Source: Porticoccus sp041592135 (GTDB taxonomy: Bacteria > Pseudomonadota > Gammaproteobacteria > Pseudomonadales > Porticoccaceae). Taken from it: DNA of 27,235 nt. Both the position numbers and the translations under genes were made by a program. The notes under the pieces are model-generated. The model did no database searches, was not told the origin of the DNA, and saw only the letters and a list, made by a program, of their open reading frames with translations. The DNA lies in assembly GCA_041592135.1 (NCBI GenBank), contig JBFHQR010000019.1, one strand, 5' to 3'. This document shows positions 1 through 6,383 of this stretch, one piece after another (the first letter of the stretch is position 1; every line of letters starts with the position of its first letter).

Positions 1-862
1 ACAGCACTATTTCATCAGTGCCTGGGTGCCGGATCAGAGTACTGAAAACCACTACAACCTGCGCAAGCTGGGCAATCAGGATCTGTATGCGCTGGGATTC
101 ACTTCACCCCAGGTTACCGTTGCCCCAGGTACCACAGGTGAGCTGAAAGCCTCTTTTTATGCAGGCCCCAAGGATCAATATCGACTGGAGGAGATCTCTC
201 CCTACCTGGATCTGACCGTGGATTACGGATGGCTGTGGTGGATCGCCAAACCGATTTTCTGGGTACTGAACCATATCCATGGCCTGATCGGAAACTGGGG
301 ATGGTCGATCATCCTGCTCACCATCATGATCAAGCTGGCTTTTTTCAAGCTGTCCGCTACCAGCTACCGCTCCATGGCCAATATGCGCAAGCTGCAACCG
401 GAAATGGCGCGACTGAAGGACCTCTATGGTGACGACCGCCAGAAGTTATCCCAGGAGACTATGAATCTTTACAAGCGGGAAAAGGTCAATCCGATGGGTG
501 GCTGTCTGCCGATTCTGGTGCAGATGCCGGTATTCATTTCACTGTATTGGGTGCTGTTCGAAAGTGTTGAACTGCGGCATGCGCCCTGGATTCTCTGGAT
601 CAACGATCTGTCAGTGAAGGATCCCTTCTTCATCTTGCCCCTGCTGATGGGTGCCAGCATGTTCTTCCAGCAACGCTTGAATCCGACACCGCCGGACCCG
701 ACACAGGCGAAGATCATGCAGATGATGCCCATCGCGTTCACCTTCTTCTTTATGTTCTTCCCGGCGGGGCTGGTGTTGTACTGGACCGTCAACAACCTGC
801 TCTCCATTGCCCAGCAGTGGGTGATTACCCGGCAGATTGAACAGGGCACCGGAAAAAAATAG
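1..862 (+). CDS. yidC: YidC membrane protein insertase, 3' part
   Basis: This is the C-terminal part of YidC/Oxa1, the inner-membrane insertase that places proteins into the membrane alone or with SecYEG. The gene enters from the left edge: the frame is open from base 2 and reads QHYFISAWVPDQ, the end of the periplasmic P1 domain typical of Gram-negative YidC, so the GTG at 26 is not a start. Then come the hydrophobic segment LIGNWGWSIILLTIMIKLAFF, a charged cytoplasmic loop (NMRKLQPEMARLKDLYGDD), the segments GGCLPILVQMPVFISLYWVLF and FFILPLLMGASMFF, and a last one around FFFMFFPAGLVLYWTVNNLLS, ending in a short basic tail. These are the family hallmarks, including the conserved NPMGGCLP and NNLLSIAQQW motifs. 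The usual family order rpmH-rnpA-yidC-mnmE predicts rnpA and rpmH just outside the window. Confidence 0.97.
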   Translation, partial: QHYFISAWVPDQSTENHYNLRKLGNQDLYALGFTSPQVTVAPGTTGELKASFYAGPKDQYRLEEISPYLDLTVDYGWLWWIAKPIFWVLNHIHGLIGNWGWSIILLTIMIKLAFFKLSATSYRSMANMRKLQPEMARLKDLYGDDRQKLSQETMNLYKREKVNPMGGCLPILVQMPVFISLYWVLFESVELRHAPWILWINDLSVKDPFFILPLLMGASMFFQQRLNPTPPDPTQAKIMQMMPIAFTFFFMFFPAGLVLYWTVNNLLSIAQQWVITRQIEQGTGKK

Positions 863-868
863 CATGAA

Positions 869-890
869 GGCTCCTGCGGGAGCCTTTTTT
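869..890 (+). terminator. Rho-independent terminator after yidC
   Basis: GGCTCC (869-874) pairs with GGAGCC (879-884) around a TGCG loop and is followed by six T (885-890). It begins 7 bases after the yidC stop codon and lies before the likely mnmE start, so mnmE is probably expressed by readthrough or from its own promoter. Confidence 0.85.
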
Positions 891-911
891 GATGCCGGGA
901 GAATCGCCATT

Positions 912-2270
912 TTGGACCAGGATACGATCGTAGCGGTTGCCACCGCCCCAGGGCGGGGCGGAGTGGGCATTGTGCGTGTTTCCGGCAAGCGGCTGGACGA
1001 CATCGTCTCGGGTTTTATTGGCAAACCACTGCAACCAAGGCGCGCAACCTTCACCGATTTTCATGATGGCGATGGTCGGGCAATAGACCAGGGGTTGGCC
1101 ATCTATTTTCAAGGCCCTCACTCCTTCACCGGCGAGGATGTGCTCGAACTGCAGGGCCACGGCGGTCCGGTTATCCTGGACCTACTGGTCAATCGCGCCC
1201 TGGCGCTGGGGGCACGCCTGGCGGAACCGGGTGAGTTTACCCGGCGGGCCTTTCTCAATGACAAGCTCGATTTGGCCCAGGCCGAGGCTGTGGCCGACCT
1301 GATTGATGCCTCTTCTGTCCAGGCTGCACGCAGTGCGGTGCGCTCTTTACAGGGTGTTTTTTCCCAGCGGATTCATCTGCTGGTGGAGTCCCTCACCCAG
1401 CTGCGTATTTTTGTCGAAGCGGCGATCGATTTCCCGGAGGAGGAAATCGATTTTCTCAACGATGGCCGGGTTGCCCAGCAGCTAACAGATATACAAAATC
1501 AGTTGCAAGAAGTCCTTTCGCAGGCGCAACAGGGCAGTTTGTTGCGCGAAGGGATGATGGTGGTGATCGCCGGAAAACCGAACGCGGGCAAGTCCAGTTT
1601 ACTCAACGCCCTGTCCGGGCGAGATAGCGCGATCGTCACGGAAATTGCCGGCACCACCCGCGACGTGCTCAGGGAGGAGATCAATCTCGACGGCATGCCG
1701 TTACATGTGATCGATACAGCGGGCTTGCGCGACACCGGCGACCTGGTGGAGCGGGAAGGTATACGCCGCGCCTGGCTGGAGATCGAAAAGGCCGACCGGG
1801 TGTTATTTGTTATCGACAGCAGCAGTGATTTTTCCCTGAGTCCGGTGGAGAACTGGCCGGAGTATTTTGCCCGCTACCCGGAACAGCGCAACATCACCTT
1901 TGTTCTCAACAAGGCGGATCTGTCCGGCCTGCCTCCGGGCCTGACGGAACAGAGTGGACATCCGGTCATTGCGCTGTCGGCGCGGGAGGGCATGGGCCTG
2001 GAGGCGCTGAGCAGCCACCTGAAATCCTGTATGGGCTACTGTGGCAGTGGAAACGGTGCCTTTATTGCCAGGCGTCGGCATCTCGACGCACTGAACCGGG
2101 CAGAGGCCCATTTGGCATCGGGGCGGGCGCAACTCTGTGACGCCGGGGCCGGGGAACTGTTAGCGGAAGATCTGCGCCTGGCACAGCAGGCGCTGGGTGA
2201 GATCACCGGCGCGTTTTCCCCGGATGATTTGCTGGGCCGAATCTTTAGCAGCTTCTGTATCGGCAAGTGA
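912..2270 (+). CDS. mnmE: tRNA modification GTPase MnmE (TrmE)
   Basis: MnmE works with MnmG to make the 5-(carboxymethyl)aminomethyl group on wobble U34 of certain tRNAs. I take TTG at 912 as the start: it has GGGAG at 897-901 with a 10-base spacing, gives the usual N-terminus (DTIVAVATAPGRGGVGIVRVSG) and 452 residues, close to the 454 of E. coli. An in-frame ATG at 864 would put the first codons inside the yidC terminator. An N-terminal folate-binding domain (about 1-118) is followed by a helical domain interrupted by the G domain: G1 GKPNAGKS (221-228), GTTRD (247-251), DTAG (268-271), NKAD (333-336). The chain ends in CIGK, carrying the catalytic cysteine expected for the family. mnmG is not in this window. 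Confidence 0.96.
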   Translation: MDQDTIVAVATAPGRGGVGIVRVSGKRLDDIVSGFIGKPLQPRRATFTDFHDGDGRAIDQGLAIYFQGPHSFTGEDVLELQGHGGPVILDLLVNRALALGARLAEPGEFTRRAFLNDKLDLAQAEAVADLIDASSVQAARSAVRSLQGVFSQRIHLLVESLTQLRIFVEAAIDFPEEEIDFLNDGRVAQQLTDIQNQLQEVLSQAQQGSLLREGMMVVIAGKPNAGKSSLLNALSGRDSAIVTEIAGTTRDVLREEINLDGMPLHVIDTAGLRDTGDLVEREGIRRAWLEIEKADRVLFVIDSSSDFSLSPVENWPEYFARYPEQRNITFVLNKADLSGLPPGLTEQSGHPVIALSAREGMGLEALSSHLKSCMGYCGSGNGAFIARRRHLDALNRAEAHLASGRAQLCDAGAGELLAEDLRLAQQALGEITGAFSPDDLLGRIFSSFCIGK

Positions 2271-2313
2271 CCTGTTTTCAGGGGTCAGTCACGGAAACCA
2301 CAACTTTCCTATG

Positions 2314-2337
2314 AGAACAGCACCTTAGTGCTGTTCT
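2314..2337. repeat. 10-bp inverted repeat between mnmE and the origin
   Basis: AGAACAGCAC (2314-2323) and GTGCTGTTCT (2328-2337) form a perfect 10-bp stem with a CTTA loop. There is no T tract on either side, so it is not a standard intrinsic terminator. It could still end mnmE transcription, or be a protein site bordering the origin. Confidence 0.6.
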
Positions 2338-2377
2338 TGACAGCTAATCCCCTTGTAGTTCACCTGTTGCTAACAGG

Positions 2378-2386
2378 TTATCCACA
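2378..2386 (+). promoter_or_regulatory. DnaA box, perfect consensus
   Basis: TTATCCACA, an exact match to the high-affinity DnaA box, on the + strand at the left edge of the AT-rich stretch. Confidence 0.85.
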
Positions 2387-2424
2387 GCAATTGGTGAAAA
2401 AATGATCAAAAATAGATTTTGTTT

Positions 2425-2433
2425 TGTGTATAA
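2425..2433 (-). promoter_or_regulatory. DnaA box, R2-like
   Basis: TGTGTATAA on the + strand reads TTATACACA on the - strand, one base from consensus and identical to a functional box of E. coli oriC. It lies inside the AT-rich stretch. Confidence 0.7.
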
Positions 2434-2514
2434 CAAATAACGCTTGATCTTTTTTAATTTACTGATTTACAAGAATAAAAACGTTTTCGTTGGGTCAGCG
2501 AACAATACAAAAGG

Positions 2515-2523
2515 TGTGGATAA
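2515..2523 (-). promoter_or_regulatory. DnaA box, perfect consensus, dnaA-proximal
   Basis: TGTGGATAA on the + strand reads TTATCCACA on the - strand. It faces the box at 2378 across the AT-rich stretch and lies about 90 bases before the dnaA start, a position also suited to repression of dnaA. Confidence 0.85.
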
Positions 2524-2612
2524 CAGGCATTTTTCCCGATAGACTTATCCCAACAAAAAAGATCGCGGTAGTAGGCGACAGATGGACTGCATTTACCAAC
2601 AAGGGGATTAGC

Positions 2613-4022
2613 TTGGCTCAGGTTTTATGGGAAAAATGCTTGGGTTGCCTCCAGGAGGAATTACCAACACAGCAATTCAACACCTGGATAAGGCCTCTTA
2701 CACTGGCCGCCTCGGAATCAGAAGGGCGGGGTGGCCTACCGAAAAGTATCAATCTCCTGGCACCCAATCGGTTTGTTAAGGACTGGGTTTCAGACAAATT
2801 TCTCGATCGCATAGTTGAGATTTTCCAGCAGGTCAGCGGTGAACGCTGTTCGGTCACGGTGGAGTCGGGCGCGACCTCCAGCCCCAAGACCAGAATAGCG
2901 GCGACCCCCAGCCTGATCGATTCTCCCGCCGCGGAGAGCACCACGCGTATCCAGGTGATACCGGATAGCCGAAATTCCGGGGTTGAGGGTGGCCTCAACC
3001 ACCAGAGCAATATCAACGAAACCTTTACGTTTGCCTCCTTTGTAGAGGGAAAATCTAATCAGCTGGCACTAGCGGCGTCAAAGCAGGTGGCCGAAAATCC
3101 CGGCAGTTCCTACAACCCGCTGTTTATTTATGGCGGGGTGGGTCTGGGTAAAACCCACCTGATGCATGCCGTGGGTAATGCGCTGCGAAAGCAGAAGCCG
3201 AATGCAAAAATTATCTATCTTCACTCAGAGCGCTTTGTGGCGGACATGGTCAAGGCGCTGCAACTCAATGCCATCAACGATTTCAAGCGCTTCTATCGAT
3301 CCGTCGATGCACTGCTGATTGACGATATTCAGTTTTTTGCCGGCAAGGAGCGCTCCCAGGAGGAGTTTTTCCATACCTTTAATGCGCTGCTCGAGGGTGG
3401 TCAGCAGATGATCCTCACCTGCGATCGCTACCCCAGGGAGATTGATGGCTTGGAGGAGCGACTGAAGTCGCGCTTTGGTTGGGGTCTCACCGTAGCGGTC
3501 GAGCCGCCCGAGCTGGAAACCCGTGTCGCCATTCTGATCAAGAAGGCCATGCAGGCCAAGGTGGAACTGCCGACGGATTCCGCTTTCTTTATTGCCCAGC
3601 GGTTGCGCTCAAATGTCAGAGAGCTTGAGGGCGCGCTGAAGAGGGTGATAGCAAGTGCTCACTTTACCGGAAGGAGCATCGACATCGACTTGATCAGGGA
3701 GTCACTGCGCGACCTGCTGGCGTTGCAGGACAAACTGGTTACCATCGATAATATCCAGCGCGTGGTATCAGAATATTACAAGATCAAACTCTCTGAACTG
3801 CTGTCAAAAAGGCGCAGCCGATCTGTGGCCAGACCCAGGCAGGTTGCCATGGCGCTGGCAAAAGAATTGACGGGTCACAGCCTCCCCGAGATTGGTGAGG
3901 CATTTGGCGGCAGGGATCACACCACAGTGTTGCACGCATGCAGAAAAGTGAAGGAACTCCAGGAAACGAGCAGGGAAATCAGCGACGATATGAAACAGCT
4001 GTTAAGAACACTAACTACCTGA
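2613..4022 (+). CDS. dnaA: Chromosomal replication initiator DnaA
   Basis: DnaA is the AAA+ initiator that binds DnaA boxes, melts oriC and helps load DnaB. I chose TTG at 2613: AAGGGG at 2601-2606 sits 6 bases upstream, and the product is 469 residues beginning with the family N-terminus (LWEKCLGCLQEELPTQQFNTWIRPL), close to 467 in E. coli. The frame stays open back to 2490, but that part carries DnaA boxes and is not protein-like. Domain I is about 1-85 and a variable linker runs about 86-135. The AAA+ domain has Walker A GGVGLGKT (174-181) and Walker B LLIDD (234-238). Domain IV carries the DnaA-box-binding signature GGRDHTTVLHA (432-442). dnaN follows after 87 bases, probably in the same transcript. 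Confidence 0.98.
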   Translation: MAQVLWEKCLGCLQEELPTQQFNTWIRPLTLAASESEGRGGLPKSINLLAPNRFVKDWVSDKFLDRIVEIFQQVSGERCSVTVESGATSSPKTRIAATPSLIDSPAAESTTRIQVIPDSRNSGVEGGLNHQSNINETFTFASFVEGKSNQLALAASKQVAENPGSSYNPLFIYGGVGLGKTHLMHAVGNALRKQKPNAKIIYLHSERFVADMVKALQLNAINDFKRFYRSVDALLIDDIQFFAGKERSQEEFFHTFNALLEGGQQMILTCDRYPREIDGLEERLKSRFGWGLTVAVEPPELETRVAILIKKAMQAKVELPTDSAFFIAQRLRSNVRELEGALKRVIASAHFTGRSIDIDLIRESLRDLLALQDKLVTIDNIQRVVSEYYKIKLSELLSKRRSRSVARPRQVAMALAKELTGHSLPEIGEAFGGRDHTTVLHACRKVKELQETSREISDDMKQLLRTLTT

Positions 4023-4109
4023 TAAGTTACATTTACTCCTGCCATCTGCACTGAAATCGATCATAATAAACCACTTTTCTTGGTTATCTTTTGTTGGGAA
4101 GAATAACGA

Positions 4110-5210
4110 ATGAAGTTCAGCGTATCGCGAGAAGATTTTTTAAAACCGCTTCAACTGGTAGTGGGTGTTGTCGAACGCCGTCAAACATTGCCGATCCTCT
4201 CCAATGTTCTGATCAGCCTGCGGGATGGACGCCTGGCGCTCACCGGAACAGATCTGGAGGTTGAAATCATTGGGCAGCTCTCGTTGGAGAAGTTTTCTGA
4301 TGAGGGGGAGATCACCGTTCCCGCAAGAAAGCTGATGGATATTTGCCGATCACTGCCGGAGGGGTCTGCATTGACACTGGCAGAAGACGGTGGCCGCATG
4401 CTGGTTACCAGTGGCCGCAGCCGCTTCACGTTATCGACCTTGCCGGCCAATGAATTCCCCAGTGTCGACGGCGGCCCGGGAAATTGTGAATTCAGCATTG
4501 AGCAGTCGGCGTTCAAGCAACTGCTCGACAGTACAGCGTTTGCCATGGCGCAGCAGGATGTTCGCTATTACCTCAATGGTATGTTGCTGGAGGTAGGTGA
4601 TGGTCGGGTGCGTGCCGTCTCTACAGATGGCCATCGATTGGCGATGAAGGATGCTTCTCTGCCGATGCTGCAAGATGCAGTGAGCCAGGCCATTGTACCG
4701 CGCAAGGCCGTCATTGAATTGTCCCGTTTGCTGGGTGGTGAAGAAGATGTGGCGGTTGTTCTCGGCAATAACCATATTCGTGTCACCACACCGGAATTCC
4801 GCTTCACGTCCAAGCTGGTGGATGGTGCCTACCCGGACTACGAGCGCGTGCTGCCAAAGGGTGGTGATAAGCAGCTGGTGAGCAACCGCGAGGAACTTCG
4901 CCACGCCTTCAGCCGCACCTCGATTTTGTCCAATGAAAAGTATCGCGGTGTACGCCTTCAACTCGGCGACGGATTGTTGACCATGACGGCCAACAATCCC
5001 GAGCAGGAAGAAGCCCGGGAAGAGGTGGTTGTTAATTACAATGCGGGCGAGCTGGAAGTGGGTTTCAATGTCAGCTACATCATTGATGTACTGAATGTCC
5101 TGCGCGGCCAGGACGTCCGTTTTATTTTGTCCGATGCCAATAGCAGTGCCCTGATGCAGGATCCCGCTGATGAGAGTGCTGTTTATGTCGTCATGCCCAT
5201 GCGTCTCTAA
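4110..5210 (+). CDS. dnaN: DNA polymerase III sliding clamp (beta subunit)
   Basis: DnaN forms the ring-shaped dimer that tethers DNA polymerase III and many repair proteins to DNA. The product is 366 residues, the same length as E. coli DnaN, with the expected start MKFSVSREDFLKPLQLV and the usual C-terminal strand ending VYVVMPMRL, next to the clamp-binding pocket. The motif RRQTLPILSNVLI (about 24-36) and the block DGHRLAMKD near the middle are typical of its three repeated clamp folds. ATG at 4110 has GGGAAG about 8 bases upstream. recF begins 27 bases after the stop, as in the dnaA-dnaN-recF operon of many gammaproteobacteria. Confidence 0.98.
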   Translation: MKFSVSREDFLKPLQLVVGVVERRQTLPILSNVLISLRDGRLALTGTDLEVEIIGQLSLEKFSDEGEITVPARKLMDICRSLPEGSALTLAEDGGRMLVTSGRSRFTLSTLPANEFPSVDGGPGNCEFSIEQSAFKQLLDSTAFAMAQQDVRYYLNGMLLEVGDGRVRAVSTDGHRLAMKDASLPMLQDAVSQAIVPRKAVIELSRLLGGEEDVAVVLGNNHIRVTTPEFRFTSKLVDGAYPDYERVLPKGGDKQLVSNREELRHAFSRTSILSNEKYRGVRLQLGDGLLTMTANNPEQEEAREEVVVNYNAGELEVGFNVSYIIDVLNVLRGQDVRFILSDANSSALMQDPADESAVYVVMPMRL

Positions 5211-5237
5211 TTACCTGCAGACAGCACCCCTTTCTCT

Positions 5238-6350
5238 ATGCCCCTGATAAAGCTGGACGTATATGGCTTGAGAAATCTCAAGTCTGTCCAGCTGGCACTC
5301 AACCCCGGTATTAATCTTTTCCACGGCAGCAATGGCAGTGGTAAAACGAGCCTGCTGGAAGCCGTATTTTTGCTCGGTCGCGCGCGCTCATTTCGCACCC
5401 GCCTGCACCAGGCTGTGATCCACGGGGAGCATGACCAATGTACGGTTTTTGGTTTGATACAGCACCAGGGTGCCTCCACACCGATCGGCGTCACCCGCTA
5501 TCGACCGGGCGGTGGCGTCTTCAAGCTAGCCGGACAGGCGGTTACGACGGCTTCTGCACTCGCTGATGCCCTACCACTTCTGCTGATTAACCAGGAGAGC
5601 TTCAACCTTCTGGAGGGCTCCCCCCAACACCGTCGACGCTTCATAGACTGGGGTGTGTTCCATGTGGAACATTCCCATCAGCAGGTGATCCAGCGTTTTC
5701 AGCGCGTTCTGAAACAACGGAATTCATTATTGCGACATGATAGAATAGACGATGCTGTTTTGAGCACCTGGGATCGCGAGTTTGAATTGGCCGCAAATGC
5801 TATAACGGCAGCGCGCAGCAGCTATCTATTACTGCTGTTACCAATGATTCAACAGGTGCTGAATGAATTGTCTCCCCCGCTGGCTAGGGTCGATTTTTCC
5901 CTCTATCCAGGCTGGGATGACGAAAAGAAACTGGCAACTGTTCTGCAAGCTGATCGTCGCCGGGATCAGCAGTTTAGAACGACACATCACGGCCCACATC
6001 GGGCAGATTTGAGAATTCGTTTTGACCGGCACAATGCCGCAGAAGTCCTGTCCCGGGGGCAGTTAAAAATACTGGCCATAGCGATGCAGCTGGCCCAGGG
6101 GTTTTTGTTTCACCGGAAAACAGGCCGACACAGCATTTACCTCATCGATGATCTGGCCGCTGAGTTGGACTTGGCACACAAGAAGGTGGTGGCCAGGTTG
6201 TTGCACGATATGGGCGCGCAGGCACTCATTACCGGCGTGGACAGAGAATCACTGCAGGGGCTGTGGACAGACCAGGATATTGCAAGAATGAGAGTGTTCC
6301 ATGTGGAACATGGGCAGATATATGAAGAAGGGCCGGATAACCGTGAATAG
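5238..6350 (+). CDS. recF: DNA replication and repair protein RecF
   Basis: RecF is an SMC-like ATPase that, with RecO and RecR, loads RecA at gaps and stalled forks. The 370-residue product has a Walker A motif GSNGSGKT (30-37), the ABC-type signature LSRGQLKILAIAMQLAQG and the Walker B IYLIDDLAAELD near the C-terminus. The conserved RRRFIDWGVFHVEH block lies at about 132-145. The ATG at 5238 has no good ribosome-binding site, which suggests translation coupled to dnaN. The unusual feature is that the hexapeptide VFHVEH occurs twice, at 140-145 and 353-358, each time encoded by the same 16-bp parS-like sequence (separate entries). gyrB follows after 33 bases. Confidence 0.97.
   Translation: MPLIKLDVYGLRNLKSVQLALNPGINLFHGSNGSGKTSLLEAVFLLGRARSFRTRLHQAVIHGEHDQCTVFGLIQHQGASTPIGVTRYRPGGGVFKLAGQAVTTASALADALPLLLINQESFNLLEGSPQHRRRFIDWGVFHVEHSHQQVIQRFQRVLKQRNSLLRHDRIDDAVLSTWDREFELAANAITAARSSYLLLLLPMIQQVLNELSPPLARVDFSLYPGWDDEKKLATVLQADRRRDQQFRTTHHGPHRADLRIRFDRHNAAEVLSRGQLKILAIAMQLAQGFLFHRKTGRHSIYLIDDLAAELDLAHKKVVARLLHDMGAQALITGVDRESLQGLWTDQDIARMRVFHVEHGQIYEEGPDNRE
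5656..5671. promoter_or_regulatory. parS: parS-like ParB-binding site 1, inside recF
   Basis: TGTTCCATGTGGAACA differs at one base from the palindrome TGTTCCACGTGGAACA, the form of parS known from Pseudomonas chromosomes. It lies about 3.2 kb from the oriC candidate, the usual zone for chromosomal parS. It also encodes part of the conserved VFHVEH stretch of RecF, so sequence constraint from the protein could explain some of the match. Confidence 0.7.
6295..6310. promoter_or_regulatory. parS: parS-like ParB-binding site 2, end of recF
   Basis: The same 16 bases as site 1 (TGTTCCATGTGGAACA), 639 bp downstream, near the 3' end of recF and again coding VFHVEH. The same 16-mer twice in one gene near oriC makes chance unlikely and supports ParB binding. 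Confidence 0.7.
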
Positions 6351-6383
6351 CCGGCTGGCAACGTCGTCACAGGACTCGCAGCT

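Larger units (their letters stand above)
2340..2612. other. oriC: Candidate chromosomal replication origin (oriC)
   Basis: The 342-bp space between mnmE and dnaA holds two perfect DnaA boxes (2378-2386 and 2515-2523), one box identical to the E. coli R2 sequence TTATACACA (2425-2433, - strand) and a weaker TTATCCCAA (2545-2553). Between and around them is an AT-rich stretch, about 2397-2490, suited to unwinding. GATC sites lie at 2404, 2446 and 2561. Two 13-mers resemble the E. coli unwinding element GATCTNTTNTTTT: 2446-2458 on the + strand (11 of 13 match) and 2552-2564 on the - strand (12 of 13). Position next to dnaA and content both argue for oriC. The boxes also overlap the dnaA leader, so DnaA autoregulation is expected. 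I could not assign a convincing dnaA promoter. Confidence 0.8.

Noticed and set aside
2314..2337. Inverted repeat after mnmE as an intrinsic terminator
   Set aside because: The stem is perfect but no T tract follows on either strand, so I list it only as a repeat.
2490..2612. N-terminal extension of DnaA from TTG 2490
   Set aside because: The region carries DnaA boxes, is not similar to DnaA and has no good ribosome-binding site; TTG 2613 has one and fits the family length.
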